This document shows positions 44,728 to 58,865 of a DNA stretch of 64,000 nt, piece by piece. The number at the start of each line of letters is the position of its first letter. The first letter of the stretch is position 1. Under the pieces are notes generated by a model. That model was not told where the DNA came from and made no database searches. It saw only the letters and a program-made list of their open reading frames with translations. The translations under genes were made by a program, and so were the position numbers. The DNA comes from Vigna angularis (Eukaryota; Streptophyta; Magnoliopsida; Fabales; Fabaceae): contig NC_068975.1 of the NCBI RefSeq assembly GCF_016808095.1, positions 2,976,001 through 3,040,000 of the forward strand. Direction: 5' to 3'.

Positions 44728-46109
44728 AATGTTTAACAAATACACATCTAAACGATATGATCTTTCTTGGTTCAGCTTATAGTTTTATATTTATGTGTTT
44801 TTGGTTCTTGGTTATTTTAAGTTTTTGAATGTTTTATCTCTTTTATTGTTTTTATCTTGTGCATGCGAGTTATTAGACATAGTCGAAATATATATGGAAA
44901 TAAATAAGTAAAGCAAGGTAAACGATCAAAGCATAAAACATAAAAGTGGCTAAAACAAATAATGATAAACAATTGGTATTTAAACACATAAACATATTAC
45001 ATGAATGTGAACATAGAATCCTAAGATGAACTTCTAAGAATCTGGATACTCCCCCTGATTTTGTGTTATCTTGGACTATTCTATCTTCTGGTGTACTCTC
45101 CCTGACTACATGCTCCTAGATGCTGACACTTTTATCACTTTCTCCCCCTTATTTGATAAACATCAAAAGGGAATGAGAGAATGACATCACAACCTAATGG
45201 AGGAGGGGTCATCTCCTTGGTCCACATGATATCATATTAGACAATGCAACAATATGATGATGGGAGTAAAGGAGAAGGAGGTGGAAATACATGGAAGGAG
45301 AGAAGGTGGGGAAAAGGAAGAAAAGAACAATGATGGGGAATGAAGGAAAAGAGATGGTAATAGGGTAGGCTAAGATCTGATGGTAAAGGAAGTAGGTTAA
45401 GTTGAAGAACTACTTGCGTAAGGCAGGTAAGTTCTGAGTACGAGGGTAGGAAAGGGTGTTAGATTATCATATTCATCTTCGAAAGAAAGAGATGATGATG
45501 ACAATCTGGAGGTTTGGAAGAAGGCTTCATTGGTTTAGAAAGTTAAAGATTAGAGAGCTCAAGAGTTTGAGAGGACATGAACATGTGAGAGAAGAAAAGT
45601 TAGGGTTTTTGAAGGAGTGTGGAGTGAATGAGTCGAGAATGAGAAGAGAAGAGTCGAGTTAAATAGATAGCAGAGTTAGTCACGGACGATTGATTTGTCT
45701 CGTCCATTTAATGTGCTTAGTATAGATAGATTTTGAAAAGAGATATTGTGTCACTTAAAGATCGGAAAGTTTTGGAATAGAGTGTCGATCCAGCGGATAA
45801 GAGTGAGACGAGTCAAAAAATTTGTCTTTTAAAGGGAAAGAGAAAAATAGAGGGAATTAATGTTAGGGATCATGGTTTGATTGACACGTAGAAGATTTTG
45901 GATAGATTAGAGAGACAAGGATTTGGGTTTGGAAATCCTAGACAACTTCTAGAGATGGGCTCAACGATTAGACACAACCTAATGCATGTATACAAATGTC
46001 TTGTAGACGATTTTTCTTAGACGATACGTATCCTAGACTTTTTACTTTCTAGACACTATATGAACATACTTAACACGCTGAATCAAATTCATTCAACGAT
46101 TCTCATACA
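44728..46109. other. Noncoding internal region of old copia element
   Basis: Lies between the polypurine tract and the RNase H remnant. It holds a second AAGGGGGAGAAAGTGA-like purine run (minus strand, near 45145) of the sort seen in long-tailed copia elements. The short open frame at 45456-45662 matches nothing I know. Confidence 0.4.
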
Positions 46110-47315
46110 AATAGTGGTAATTAAACGATAAAGTCTATCTTCAACTAATAGTTTACTGAAGATGTCAACAAGTTGATTGTTTGTGTTTACATACTACAAA
46201 TCCATAGTACCCTTGTTAACATGATCACATATAAAGTAATGTTTGACCTCAATATGTTTAGCACGTGAATGCAATGTAGGATTGTTAGATAAACTAATTG
46301 CAACATTATTATTACAATAGATAGCAATCTTATCTTCAAAATGGTTGTAATCTTCTAGCTGATTCCTGATTCATAGAGTTGTGAGCAACATTGTGCGACA
46401 TATATATATTTAGCTTCTGTTGTTGACAATTTGATTGTATTATGCTTTTTGCTAAGCCACGATACTAGGTTTTTTCCATTGAAGTAGCAGCCTTCACTTG
46501 TACTTTTGTGCTCAATTTTATCTCCAGCATATTTGGCATCGTAGTAGCTTTCCATCTTGAAGCTTCTACTTCTCTTGTGGCATAAATCGAGACTGGTTGT
46601 TCCTTTAAGATCTTGAAATATTTGTTTGACAACGCTAAGATGAGTTTCTCTTGGATCTAACTAAAATATTGCACATAAGCAGACACTGAACGTTATGTCA
46701 GGTCTAGACGTTGTGAGATACAAAAGTGAACCTATCATTTGTCGATATGTGTGTTGTCCACTTTTGTTGAGTTTTCATTTTCTTTTGAGAAGCTCCTTGA
46801 TGTACTTCGTTTGGTGGATGTAGATTGTGTCTTTTTCTTGCTTGATTTGTAGTCCGAGAAAGAATTTTAGCTCACCCATCATGCTCATCTCAAATTCTTC
46901 TTGCATCATGATTGAGAAGTCTTGGCGTAACTTTTCATTAATAGCACCAAAGATAATGTCATCAACATATATCTGAATGATAATGAAGTCTTGATTGGCA
47001 TTTTTTTCTAATTAGTGTGGTGTCTACTTGACCTCTCGTGAAACGATTCTTTATAAGAAAGACTTAACCTTTCGTACCAAGCTCTGGGAGCTTACTTTAA
47101 TCCATACAATGTCTTGTTAAGTTTGAAGACGTGTGTGAGATTTGTTTAACTTTCAATTCCTGGAGGTTGTTCCACATACACTTCTTCCTTAATTTTGTCA
47201 TTTAAAAATGCACTCTTGACGTCCATTTGTTATAATCTAATCTTGTTGGATGTTGCAAATGATAAGAGAATGTGAATGGTTTCTAACCTTGCTACTAGAG
47301 TGTTAGGTGGAGACA
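46110..47315 (-). pseudogene. Copia RT/RNase H remnant (second element)
   Basis: Minus-strand translation gives [37 protein letters not shown] and, in the open frame 46555-46355, the RNase H segment (DAKYAGDKIEHKSTS, LSTTEAKYI). Many stops and shifts break it. Integrase and protease are absent: the sequence stops about 50 bases before a Mutator-like insertion at 47366. It differs throughout from the 2.9-8.3 kb copies, so it is a separate copia family member. Confidence 0.8.
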
Positions 47316-47365
47316 GTCCGAATGTTTAGTAGTTATAGTAGTTATACCTATAGTAATTATATTTT

Positions 47366-49084
47366 GGTTTAATAGCTTATTTTGTCCCTAGTTTTGCTAA
47401 ATAATGTCAATTCAATGCCTCGTTTTAAAAGTGTGTGAAATTGGTCCTCACTTAGTAAATTTTGCGCCAACATCGTCTTTTTCGTTAAATACGCATAAAC
47501 AGTGTTAGCTTTTTCTTTCTCTCTCTTTTGCTCCTCTGAACACAACAGTTTTTTTTCTATTTGTTAAACACATTTTAAATTTAAAAATCAAAGTGTATTG
47601 TTTCAAAAATTATCATTTCTTTCTTAGAATTTAAGAATTAAAAATATATTTAACTTTAAAAGTAACAAAATAAAAGAAACAAATGACAGTAAAATAATTA
47701 AAAATAAAAACAGGAAAAAAGTTCTTCACTTTCATTTATCCAGGCGCTGAATTGTTTCTACAATCACATTTTTCATTTCCCACTGAATTATCCATTTCAT
47801 TCTTAGCATCTTCACAGCACCAACACAATCCAAACCCTTAATTCCCAATTTTCCACCGTTCCTCGTGCAAACACAATCACTCCCAACGATGAATAGAAGC
47901 TTCTCCCACCAGTAAGGTAACACCTTTTGAATTTCATCCTTTTGTAATCACTGTTTTTCATTCACTCCTTTTCTTTACCAATTATTCCTACTGAAATTGT
48001 AGTACCATTGCTAGTTCAAAATGTGGAATACATTCATTAAAATTGTATCAAATTTCCCATGGGTTGTGTAAAAGTTTTGAACTCTTTACCAGCTTAGTTA
48101 TTCACTTTTGCAACTACATAGAACTTATCATTGTTTATAATAAATGGAATTTGGAGAATAATTATACCTCATTACTTACATAATTTATAACTACACTTTT
48201 GGGTATTCTATTTTATTTTTCTAATTTTATCTTTTTAATTATTATTTTGTTAATTTAAATAATTATTCATAATAAAACACTATTTTTCCGTCTTATCATA
48301 GTAATTTGTTTTTAATTAAAATAGTGATTCATTATGAAAAAATTATTTATTTTTTTATCATTTTAGTAACTATCTCTTAAAATTTAAGTAATTACTCTTA
48401 ATATTACTTATAATATTTTTTTTATTTCAATAATTAAATTTATTTTATTAGCTATATATCTACAATTATATATACTTTTTTAATTTTATTATTTTAATTT
48501 TATCATTTTAATTACTATTTTTAAAATATATATAATTTATAGATATTTAAAAAATACATACACATACGCTATCGCAGCTTGTATTTATTCAATATTATAA
48601 ATTATTTTTAAAAAAAATAATTATGTTCAGCGTAACTCAAGAAAATATAGGCAAAAGCATTCATAAAAATCATATATATAGTTTACCTTCAAATTTTAGC
48701 TTCTAAATAATTTATGCTAAGGGTAAGTAAAATTTAAGGTTGGCTGTAAAATATCTTCTTTTAAGAATATATTTACTTTAAAATTGTAGAAAAATTTAAG
48801 TAGAAAGAATCAAAATAAAAACGTCATTTCACTCTAAGTTTTATTTTTAATTATTTGATCGTTATTTGTTTCTTTTATTTTGTTATTTTTAAAATTAAAT
48901 GTATTTTTAATTCTTAAATTTTAAGAAAGAAATGAAAGAAACAATACAATTTGATTTTTGATTTTAAAATGTGTTTAACAAATAGAAAAAGTTGTTGCGT
49001 TCAGAGAAATTCAGAGGAGCAAAAGATAGAGAAAGAAATTAATATTATTCAACAAAAACAAGGGACAAAATAGGCTATTAAACC
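47366..49084. mobile_element. Mutator-like element, possible Pack-MULE
   Basis: 1,719 bp bounded by long inverted repeats (GGTTTAATAGC...TTTTGTCCCT at the left and its complement at the right, arms of about 250 bases or more). A perfect 9-bp TTATATTTT duplication lies at 47357-47365 and 49085-49093. That is diagnostic of a Mutator-type insertion. There is no transposase. The left interior (about 47720-47930) has higher GC and looks unlike the A+T-rich remainder. Confidence 0.85.
47720..47930. other. Possible captured gene fragment in Mutator-like element
   Basis: A block of near-normal composition with C-rich leader-like sequence, a short ATG frame on the plus strand (47889) and a GTAAGGT donor-like word directly after TCTCCCACCA. 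The opposite strand has a 63-codon open frame (47923-47732) that I cannot assign. Capture of a host exon is inference. Confidence 0.3.
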
Positions 49085-49139
49085 TTATATTTTCTTTTGA
49101 ATGTTTAGATAACCCTTCTTGTTGATAGTTTTATATAAA

Positions 49140-49262
49140 GTTGGTTTTTATGGTTATACTAGATGACTGTAAATTAACTTTATGTTTCTTGTGTTCTAAC
49201 TGATCTATTTTATTAATTATATAGTTCCTTTATAATTGTAATATTATATAATTGGAATGTTG
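49140..49262 (+). repeat. Gypsy LTR tail fragment
   Basis: Matches 39425-39535 closely (words CTGTAAATTAACTTTATGTT and ATCTATTTTATTAATTAT). It ends ATTGGAATGTTG where the other copy has ATTAGGATGTTACA, so the tail is degraded. Confidence 0.6.
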
Positions 49263-52110
49263 AAAAAAAAATTAATATATATATATATGCGTTTTTATTT
49301 AATGTTGGTTATAATATATGTTTTAATCAATCTAGAAAATTTGTTTTTTTCTTTTTCTTTATTGGTTTTGTTTTATTGGAAGAAAATTTCTTTCTTTCAT
49401 TCACTATACAAATTTTTATTTTTACTTCCAATAATTTGACTTCTTCATTATCCTCAAAATTAACTTAAATCACCATATACTTCATTACATTTATTTTAAT
49501 GATTTTATTTAAATGAAGTGTTGCATTTCCTACCCAAATCCCAATTTCATTGTATTAGATTACTTTTAGGATATACATTTGGTTACTTTTAGTTTTTTAA
49601 TAAATCTTTTATTTTTTTATTTTTTAACTTGAGAATGATTTTCAATTTCAAGAATCAAAAGTTTATTTTCGACTATTAGTTTATTAAGTAACATAAAAAA
49701 AAATATCTTGTGACATTTAGTTTTGTTTAATTTAAATAACCTTTGTCTAATTAAGATACTTTACCACTTATCACAATATTAATTACATATACAATTATTT
49801 TTTACTTCTTTTAAATATTTTTATTTTTTGACTCTCAAGTTCTAATAAAATATTGTTTATTATTCCACTCACCTTCAAATTGTTTCAATTTTTTTGTTAA
49901 AATTATTATTGTTTTTGTTATGTCTCCTTTGCTTGAATTTTCCATAATGTAGTGGCTTTAATTTATGTTTTATCCTAACTCTAAAGTCACAAGTGTAATA
50001 TTTTCACAATAATTCTATAAAGATGTAATATAATAATTTATTGCAATCATTATAAATTTAAGTTCAATTGAAAGATATATGTCTAAATTTTAAGTATTCT
50101 ATTTTTACAACTTTAAATTATGTATTATAATATTTAGAAATGTAAAAATGTATTAGGGAGAACATATATGTGCATAAATACAAGTGTATTAAATATGAGA
50201 ATGAATTTTTTTAAAGATAAAAATAGTCAAATTCATAACCACCTTTCTTTATTATTATTCCTATTAATAGATGATCATAAAACCAAATTTACCATGTCTT
50301 ATATAGTTGAATTGATAAAATTTCCTTATAAGATTGTAATTTTTTATATAAAATTATTGAACTATAAGATTTACTGAAAATTATATTAATGCAATATGAT
50401 GTATAACTGTTATCTAATTTTATGTTTCTAATATCCTTACGCCCTCCCTTAACGTCACGTCAGCAAAGTCCACTCGCTTGAGTTATATGTTCATCTTAAA
50501 CTTTTTCATATTTTAGTTTCTTAATTTTATTCCCAAAACTCTAAATATATTTATTGTTCCAAAGCCTTATTAATTTTCTTTTCTATATTCATCCTTACTT
50601 AAGGCATAAACTATTATGTTTTATATTGAATTATAATATGAATAATAATAAGTATTATGTATTTGTTAAATACTACTACCATAACCTTAAAAATCAAGAA
50701 GTTTCGCAAATAGTTAAAAAAAAATAGTTAGCATTTTAATTAGATTCGGCAGCTCAATGAATAGAATTAATTGGTTGAAATATTCAAAGAAAGGATAATG
50801 AAAAGGTACATGCAATGATGAAAATAACTCTTATGAACCTAAACGTAATTAGTGTTTGTCTTATAATTCAACATCTAACGGTGTCATATCATCCATTTCA
50901 TACATATTTCTCAGGGCTTCAAACATTCACAAACTATATTCTCCTTTATGTAACCTACCATACTAACAAAAGTTTCTTAATTTCAATAACTAATATTCTT
51001 CCACGTACATAGATTTTCTTTCATTGATAATGACTTCTCATACGTACCTTCCTCCCTACATTTTCTTTTTCTTTTTTCAGGAGCTTTGAATGTGTTGTGT
51101 TTTATAGACTCCGATACTTTCATATTATCAAGAGAAACTATAATAAATATGATAACAAAAATAGAAAAAGAATTAAAGAGAAGATTTTAAAGAAGATTCA
51201 TTAAGGGAGATTAAAAGAAATAAATAGATATAATAAAATGACAGTCTTTCCCAAATTATAAAATATTATAAGAAAATTAAAGATTTTTATGTAAACTCTA
51301 TTAAAGCCTTATTATGTTTTGGATGTTCATTAATTATCAATTAATTGGACTAAGATTGACAAGTTAATTATACTTAATTTTACTAATTACATATATGTGT
51401 AATTATATGTTTTTATTGTATTTTGTCTTATATTTATTATAGGAGAATAGAATAGTTGTCTAAAAAGTCACATAAGCTAAATATTAGACCTCATTTATAC
51501 CTTCTTGAGAGAGGTATGTATTATTTTAAGAAAGAGTAAGAAGGTTAGAGAATAACGCCTCCACTCCATGTGATGTGGAAGGCTAGTCACTCAAAACAAA
51601 GTCATCTAGAAAAATAAACTTCTAAGTCTACCCAATGTTGATAAAATTGTAAGTAATAATGATATACCTAATAATATTCACTATTCTAAATCATTCATAT
51701 ATGAAGTAATCAGAGATATACTCTTTTACCATTAATATGTTGCAACATTCTTTAGAAGAGAAAACCCACCAATGCTCAATTTTTCTCATGGTTGTGAGGA
51801 TATATTAATGATGGCTATAAGAAGACCAAAACATCAAATACATAATTACTTTATTGCAACATTATGAACGAGCAATGGTGAGTCTTCCAGTTAGATGCCT
51901 TGATCAAGACAAAAACTATTTAAAAACTAAGTCAATTTTGATTGTCCTTGAAGTAAGAGTTTGATAATAGGTTTGAATTTCTAACTAGTTCTCATTATTA
52001 GACTTAAATAACATATTACACAATGCTTGAGATTGTTCTAGTTAACACCAAAGGAATGTGAGTTCTTAAAGACCCTATAGAGGATCATATTCACACTAAT
52101 AAACCATACT
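49263..52110. other. A+T-rich intergenic spacer
   Basis: Nothing coding that I can support. The small open frames here are chance frames in A+T-rich DNA. An isolated GC-richer patch with AACGTCACGTCAGC at about 50450 is the only promoter-like word. Confidence 0.45.
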
Positions 52111-53383
52111 TGTAAGATTCGGGTTATAAATAATATTTGTATGAATTTAGTGTCATTTATTACCTTAGGCACGATGGCCCAATGGTGGAGGTCCTGGTCC
52201 AGCTTTCTGCACGTGGGGGAACCTGTTTGAACCTTACCTACATGGTATAATATTAAATTAAAAGGAATATGATAGGTTAAAAGACGAATGAGTTATGTCA
52301 TTAGCAAAATGAGAAGAAACTTTTGAATTAGCATGGGACCTATTGGGTAATTAGCTAGGAGTGGGATTAATTAAATAAGGGTTGCGTGTTTAGTAAAGAT
52401 TTCCCTATGTGTTTTGATTAACTTATTCTTGTTGTGATATTTGCTTTTAGAAAGTATATGTTTGACTATTTCGTATTTTTGATTTTGATTGATTCCAAAT
52501 AGTTACAATAATTGTTAGACTATTAGCTTGTGACTATCACTATGTGATGAATGATTCAGGGATGGATTGTCAGACAACATGTTTTCCATGTATGAATTAA
52601 CAATATGTGAGTTCTCACGTGGATGGATGCGAGAAGAGGATGTGTTCAAGTGGTAATGACTCTTTCAATCGTGGATGCGAGAAAGAGATTCTCTTCAGTT
52701 GTGCGATGTAGGAAAGAGGTTTTCTTCAGCTATGTGATGCAAACAGAGGTGGTTAGGATACTGATGACTCTTTTGGTCATGTAATACAGGAAAAAGATTC
52801 TCGTTGGCTATGTAATGCGGGAAGAAGGTGTTATTGTGACTCGTATTGACTCGGTTATGATGATTAGGTGGTATGGTAGGGTACAGGTAGGTAGACCACT
52901 GGTTTGTGATGAATGTATGTGACTGTGTTTCAGTTGTTGACGTGTTACGGTTGTGTTTAATATGTTGTGCGATTTGTGATACAACGTGTAACCATGTTTA
53001 AGTTTTTAGTTTAATATTGTGATGAATGTTTGGCATTTATGGGGTATGTTAATTTTGCTTGTGATTGATTCTCAGGTAGCTCACCCCTTATGTTTGTAGT
53101 TGTGATTTCCACCTATTATGATCGTTTTTATGGGAGCAAATGATCATGCAGATATTTCGCATGTTGTATAGCACGACGAGAGGATTGAGAGAATTGGGGA
53201 ACTTATGGTTTTTTGAATAAACTATTTTTATTTGGAGTTTTATTTTGTAATTAAATTGAAATTATGGTTTATTTTTCTTTAATGGTAAGGACTTATTGAA
53301 TTTAGATATCCCGAGTGATAATATCTTTTAAATTTTTGAATTTTTAGTTGTAACCACGACATCCCAAAACATAGGTTGTTACA
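52111..53383 (+). repeat. Gypsy-like solo LTR
   Basis: Starts TGTAAGATTCGGG and ends CATAGGTTGTTACA, with the CCCAAAACATA tail typical of Tekay/Del-type LTRs. The middle (52590-52850) has degenerate ~40-bp units with GATGCGAGAAAGAGATTCTC. The flanks ATACT and TCGAG do not match, so the ends or the target duplication have decayed. Confidence 0.55.
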
Positions 53384-54118
53384 TCGAGAACATTGAAGAT
53401 AAGTTTTTATTATTTATTGTTTATTCCCTTTTTTAAAAGGCCTAAAACAATTAACACCATCAAGTATGTGCATTTTTAGCCTCATGGGCTAGAGGGTGAC
53501 AAATTTAGGCCTAGTTTAGATGTATAAATACTAAATTAATGAGGGTTAGCCTCATAATTAAATGATAAGCTCCCTCAATGGCTACATTTGATCTTTTAAC
53601 AGTTGCAGATGCAAAACAAAGTTAACAAATGGATGAAGCAATAGAAATAAGGTATGAAGGGAAGGTATTTGAATGAATGATGAAGAAAATCTCTCGATGA
53701 AGTGGGTTAGTATGAGTGATGGTGCGAGATTAAGGCCTAGTCGAATTTCTAACTAAGGAAGGTGGTTAGAGGAGATAAAGAACTCTCTCTAGCTGTGAAT
53801 GAAGCTGAAGTTATCTCAACAGTGGTTCATTACATAAAGCTTCAAAGTGAATACAATAAGGATGGAAAGGTAAATTTATAGAATGATCCAAGCCTTACCA
53901 CGATGCCTAACCACTAGCCTGATCACCAGGCACACAAATACACATGGAAAATGAGCTACATGTGAAGGAGTGTACTTCAGCCACTAGCACAGAGCACTAT
54001 AGGGTCTGCATTGGGCGCCTCTTCATTGGGCAAATCCAAGTGTGTGTTGAGCCAGTCTATGTATTTCCAAGTGAATAAATCCTTCACTTAATTTAAATTT
54101 TTAAACATAGTAATTAAG
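53384..54118. other. Spacer without recognised features
   Basis: Ordinary A+T-rich sequence. I see no gene, RNA or repeat family that I can name. Confidence 0.4.
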
Positions 54119-54284
54119 TGAGTCTGTGAGTCAACCCGTTTAACCCACCAACCCGTGGTAGGCCGAGCCGGGTTCAAATATTTTTTAGCTCGCTAATAAA
54201 TGAGTTGAGCTAGGTTGGCTCACTAAGTGGCCAACCCGTGGTGGGTCGAGTCGGGTTGAGCTGGGTGGCCCATTTTGACAGCAC
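54119..54284. mobile_element. Truncated relative of the GC-rich insertion at 2275
   Basis: Shares CCAACCCGTGGTGGG, GGTTGGCTCACTAAGTG and the end GGCCCATTTTGACAGCACT with the family at 2275-2802 and 6188-6715. The left terminal repeat is missing or decayed. Confidence 0.55.
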
Positions 54285-54289
54285 TAATT

Positions 54290-56735
54290 GTGATACATAG
54301 TCTAGTTGAGCTTTACTCACTCCTAGTTTCGTAGACAATTCCAGTATCATTGTCATACATCATCTAATTGAGTTTCACCTGCTCCTGATTGTGAAGTATT
54401 TTTCACCACTCTTGGTATCCCTAATCAACAAATAACCTCCATTTACCCTAGACCAGTTGAGTATTTGCATCACTCCTGGTTTCCCAGTCAACAAGTAATT
54501 GTTAATTACCTTTGACTGGTTGAGTATTCGCACCAATCCTGGTCTTTAGTCAACGAATAACCTTCTGTTACCCTAGACTGGTTAAGTATTCGCACCACTT
54601 CTGATCTCCACAGTCAACGAATAACCATTTGTTACCCCAGACTTGAAGGAGTATTTGCATCACTCTTGGTACTAAGCAACCTTGCCTAGATTTCCTTAAC
54701 TCTCCAAAGTCCAATTGTAAGTTGATTTTCTCCAGAATTGCAATCAATGATTGCTTACAACTCATTTAAACTATACTCTTGTAGAGAGGATTTAATTACA
54801 ATACAAAGCAATCTAAACAAACGTAGGTGTTTCTCTCTTTACTCTTTTCTCCCATATTACAAAAGTAAGCAAATAATACAATGAAGTTCAAGAGTGTTGC
54901 TTAACGTTTTCTCTTTTCTTTTTCACTCTTCTCTTCGCTCACAAGATGAATGGATATGACAATGAGGCTTGAGAGAATCTTCCTTTTCTTGAATTCTTCT
55001 CTTCTACTGTTTCCTTGGTAAGAGGAGTTTTGTTTTTAGTAGCTTCAAGAGATTTCCTTACTCAACATATGATGGTATATTTTCTTGTTTAGCTTATCTT
55101 CATCATCATTTATTTCTTCTTCTTCTTGTCTTCTATTTATACACCTTGACAATATAGTCGTTTTAACGAAGCTTTTCTCGAGTTTTGACAATATGACCAT
55201 TTTACAAAGCTTGTCTTGAGATTTGTTCTTTTTTGGCTATTGATGTGGATGTCTGTCATAGGATGGAGTCTTTTGTCAGGAAGGCGTGATTTTCAAAGCT
55301 TTGATCAAAAGCATATTTGACTTCTCATTTAGCACAACTTTTGATAACCTGATAAGTTCTTCTTTTATCTTCAACGTTCATTTTGATACTTCCAAGAAGA
55401 GGTAACTAATCGTTTGCAGTAATTGTCCTACACAAGATAAAACAGAAGTTTGTATAACAAGTATGTCATATTTCCTGTTTGTTTTGGTGTTTCAAAAACT
55501 TTAGTCGTTGGTACAAGATTCTAAGTTTTTCATTGTTTTGTTTGTGTGTTTGACTGATATTGTTTAGTCTATAAGATACTTCTTCCTAATTGGTGTTTTA
55601 CCTATTATCTTTATGTTTTATTTAGGTGTAGGTATTGTGTCACGATTTCCTAAGATATAAACATTCCATTAATGTTTTTCTTGTTACTGACATCTACTAC
55701 TGATTGTGTAAACTACTCGTTAGGTATCACTTTTGTTGTTTTTTAATGTTGAGCATTTAATGTCATTTAATTATTGGTTAGAACAACAAAATGTTTTTTT
55801 TATCTCCTACCGTTGAGGTAACGTTTGACAATCAATTTTTTCTTCTACGAATACTAAGCATTGATTAAAGACTCCATCGTCTGACAAAGTAATGTTTTAG
55901 CTCATGATATCATTTAGACAGAGTAAACATTTCTTTTTGCCTTTATGGACAGACAACGTTTAACTTTGTTTGTGTTTTCTCTGGTGTCTTAAGTTTTAGT
56001 CTTTTAATGTGTTTTGTCAATGACATCGTATTGACATAGTTTTGTTTTCTCGAGAGCTAAATTGAATACCCTTTAGGTATGATAAGCTTTATTCTTTTAG
56101 CTTCAACTCTCTTAGACACTTTTGACTTGATAATCATTTAGCATTGCATCTGGGTGTTTTGACTTGGTTATTTTTCTATTTCCTAAGATCCTAAGTGTTT
56201 ACTTTAGCTGGTCTAATCCTATTTCTCCTATGTTGTATCCAGTTAGTGTTTTAGTTTTCTGCCTATCCTATTCTTCCTAATGTGATAGCCTAGTTTGATT
56301 TTTTCATGATTGTTTGGTGTGTTAGACTCCTTTAAGAGAATGTTTCTTAGCGTTTTCCCAAGTTTAGGGTTTTTTTTCTATTATTCAATGAGATTTTCTA
56401 ATTTGTGGTTATCATTTATTTTTAACTTAAGATTTTCTATCTTAAATTTTAGTGTTCCAGGGTTCTTAGAGTTTTCTTTCCTATGAGTTTTCCTACTCTT
56501 CTATAGAACTTTTTCGTTGCCTTTTCTAACTTAAGGTTTTCTATCCTATGAGTTCTTCTGTGTGGTTTTCTATCCTATTTGGAGTTTTCTATCCTATGAG
56601 TTTTTCTCTTCTTCTATGAAACTTCTTTGTTTTATGTTGTTTCGTTAAACTTCAAAACTAGGGTTCTTATAGATAAGCTTGTTTTACCCAAGGTTCCTAT
56701 AGACGAGCTCGTCTTATCCTAACAAGATCCCCTCC
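54290..56735 (-). repeat. Old copia LTR relative
   Basis: Resembles 40480-41225 plus 43792-44713: the same 64-bp repeat words at 54385-54670 and the same following text (TTGCTTAACG, GTTTTCCTA-type runs). It ends GTCTTATCCTAACA next to AGATCCCCTCC, a possible polypurine tract on the minus strand. No internal region follows. Confidence 0.5.
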
Positions 56736-57478
56736 AACAAGCAGTCGTGATTCTTGAGAAATAGATTGGGTTCATGACAACGAACGTGCTCGGCTATGGG
56801 CAGAAATGGATCACGACTGTGATCAATGGAGGGCTCTCGAGAGAAAGCCCACTCAAATGCGATTGAAAGTTAATGAACTCAATTTAAAAAAGAGGGGACC
56901 TCTTATTAAGTTTAAGTGAAAAAAATAATAGATATTGACTTTTTTTTATCTCCCATTGCTAATGTAAGGAAATGAGACGACTCTTTCTTGAACTATATAA
57001 TAAAAATATCACACTAATTAAAAACTCATTTCGAAACTTAGATATATAAAGTTAAAGGAAGGAGGTAGGTGATTGCATTTATTATGAATTTAAGATTCTA
57101 TTGTGATAACCGATCGAGCACATATAACTGACTTGAGCATCGGAGTATCTTTGACAAGTACCCACCCGCTTGATTTATAGTTCGAAAATAGAACTGAGGA
57201 TAACTTTGTAATAGAAACTGAAAACAATATTATAGGATAAATGTGAAGAAATGTTAATTGTAACTCTAGACCCTACATCCGAAACAACAAGACTCATAAT
57301 AATAGTAATAATAACAATTATAATATTGGTAAGAATTTGTGTATATTTATTAATATGTATATATCATATTTTATTATTTTAAAAATGATTGTATTATTAT
57401 ATTATATATGAACCTTATAGCATACATATATGATCTATACGTTATGTAGACATTTTTAGAAATGATAAATGTAGATAA

Positions 57479-57534
<56 letters not shown>

Positions 57535-58865
57535 CAAACTAACATTTTTTTTTTGAGACATTTCTCAGAATCACGATTATCTATCCCAAAACGAACTTCT
57601 CAAGTGTTTGTGATGGTGAGTTGGTAAAAATGTGAGAATGAGTTACTTGAGTAGACAGAGACCTTTTCGTAGACAACAATTTAACAAGACCTCTCATTTG
57701 TGTCTAGGAAAGGTAACCGACACCACCTTGGATTGATTGTGACAAATGTCTTCTTTGCATTTCTTTACATTTTTCACATCTTTCTCAGATCGAAGTTTGT
57801 TTTGAGAACGACGTTTTGAAGTAAAAATAGCTAAGACTTTGTCACTAAAAATGTATTTGAATGTTAAATTTTATACCTTTTGTAAGCTTTTAAATATATT
57901 AAATTCTCAATTGTTTTCTTCGTATTTATATCTATTAAGCTTTTGTACGATCTCAATTTTATATTACTTATAAATTTTTATTACGAATTGTATATTCCAA
58001 AATATTTATCGATAGTTGGATCTTAAACTCTAATTAAAACACAGAAAAAAACATACTTTATCATTTTCTATAAATCTTAATACAGTATCATTATTTATTA
58101 ATTTTAGCAGCGGTATAATTGGAAGAAATTCTCTTTAAACATTTGTGATTCCCATTCTTTGTATTTCTTATTTTTATTATGTTGTATTATTGTTCATTCT
58201 CTCTCTTGACCACCACCTAACCAAGATGACACAAAAATCAGTCCAACGGTACATCACCACCAAAAAATAGCACTTAAGTCCTTCCAAGAAACACCATTCG
58301 GCTTTTCCACATTTTACTACCAAAAACTCGCTCATAATTCATATGAAGCATACCATCAGATTATATTGGGCTCGAAGGGAGCTATGGGAGACATTTAGAC
58401 ATTAACTCCAATTTTGGACACTTCTTTAACAACCTTTACTTTCACATACTGAATGTTAAAAAATCTAATTGCAAGTATAATCACAAATTCTCAAAGGTGT
58501 AGAGTAGAGGTTCCTGATCTACATTTTATGATAATCACAACCTTCAACTTTATCAAATTAGGTTTAGAGTTGACAAGTATTATGTAGTTAGAAATAATAC
58601 TTCATTTGCAACAATAACACCCACATGAACCTTTGCTAATCAAATATGCCTCAAATATGTTATTTTACAAATTTACGAGGACAAATGTGTTTGGGTGTGA
58701 GTTATCATAAAATTGTTAAACTCTCCACCCTTTCTAGTGAATCCATGTACAAATTCCTGAATGCTACATCCATTTTACACACATCACATGCTTCAACAAC
58801 TGTGTTGCCTAAAATTAGTCCAAAACGTATAATTGTAAATACAAAACAATTGATCTGGTATCATC
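56736..58865. other. Spacer downstream of the kinase gene
   Basis: It contains a possible LTR-like fragment at about 57080-57190 (CCGATCGAGCACATATAACT), a TA microsatellite at 57485-57533 and A+T-rich DNA. The bases just left of 58866 should include the 3' UTR of the kinase gene, but no poly(A) signal can be fixed. No gene is recognised. Confidence 0.4.
57485..57533. repeat. TA dinucleotide microsatellite
   Basis: About 24 uninterrupted AT units. Confidence 0.95.

Noticed and set aside
45456..45662. Basic 68-codon frame
   Set aside because: No family is recognised. It lies inside the noncoding region of an old copia element.
54568..54765. 65-codon frame over 64-bp repeats
   Set aside because: It is a product of tandem repeats in a copia LTR, with no conserved motif.
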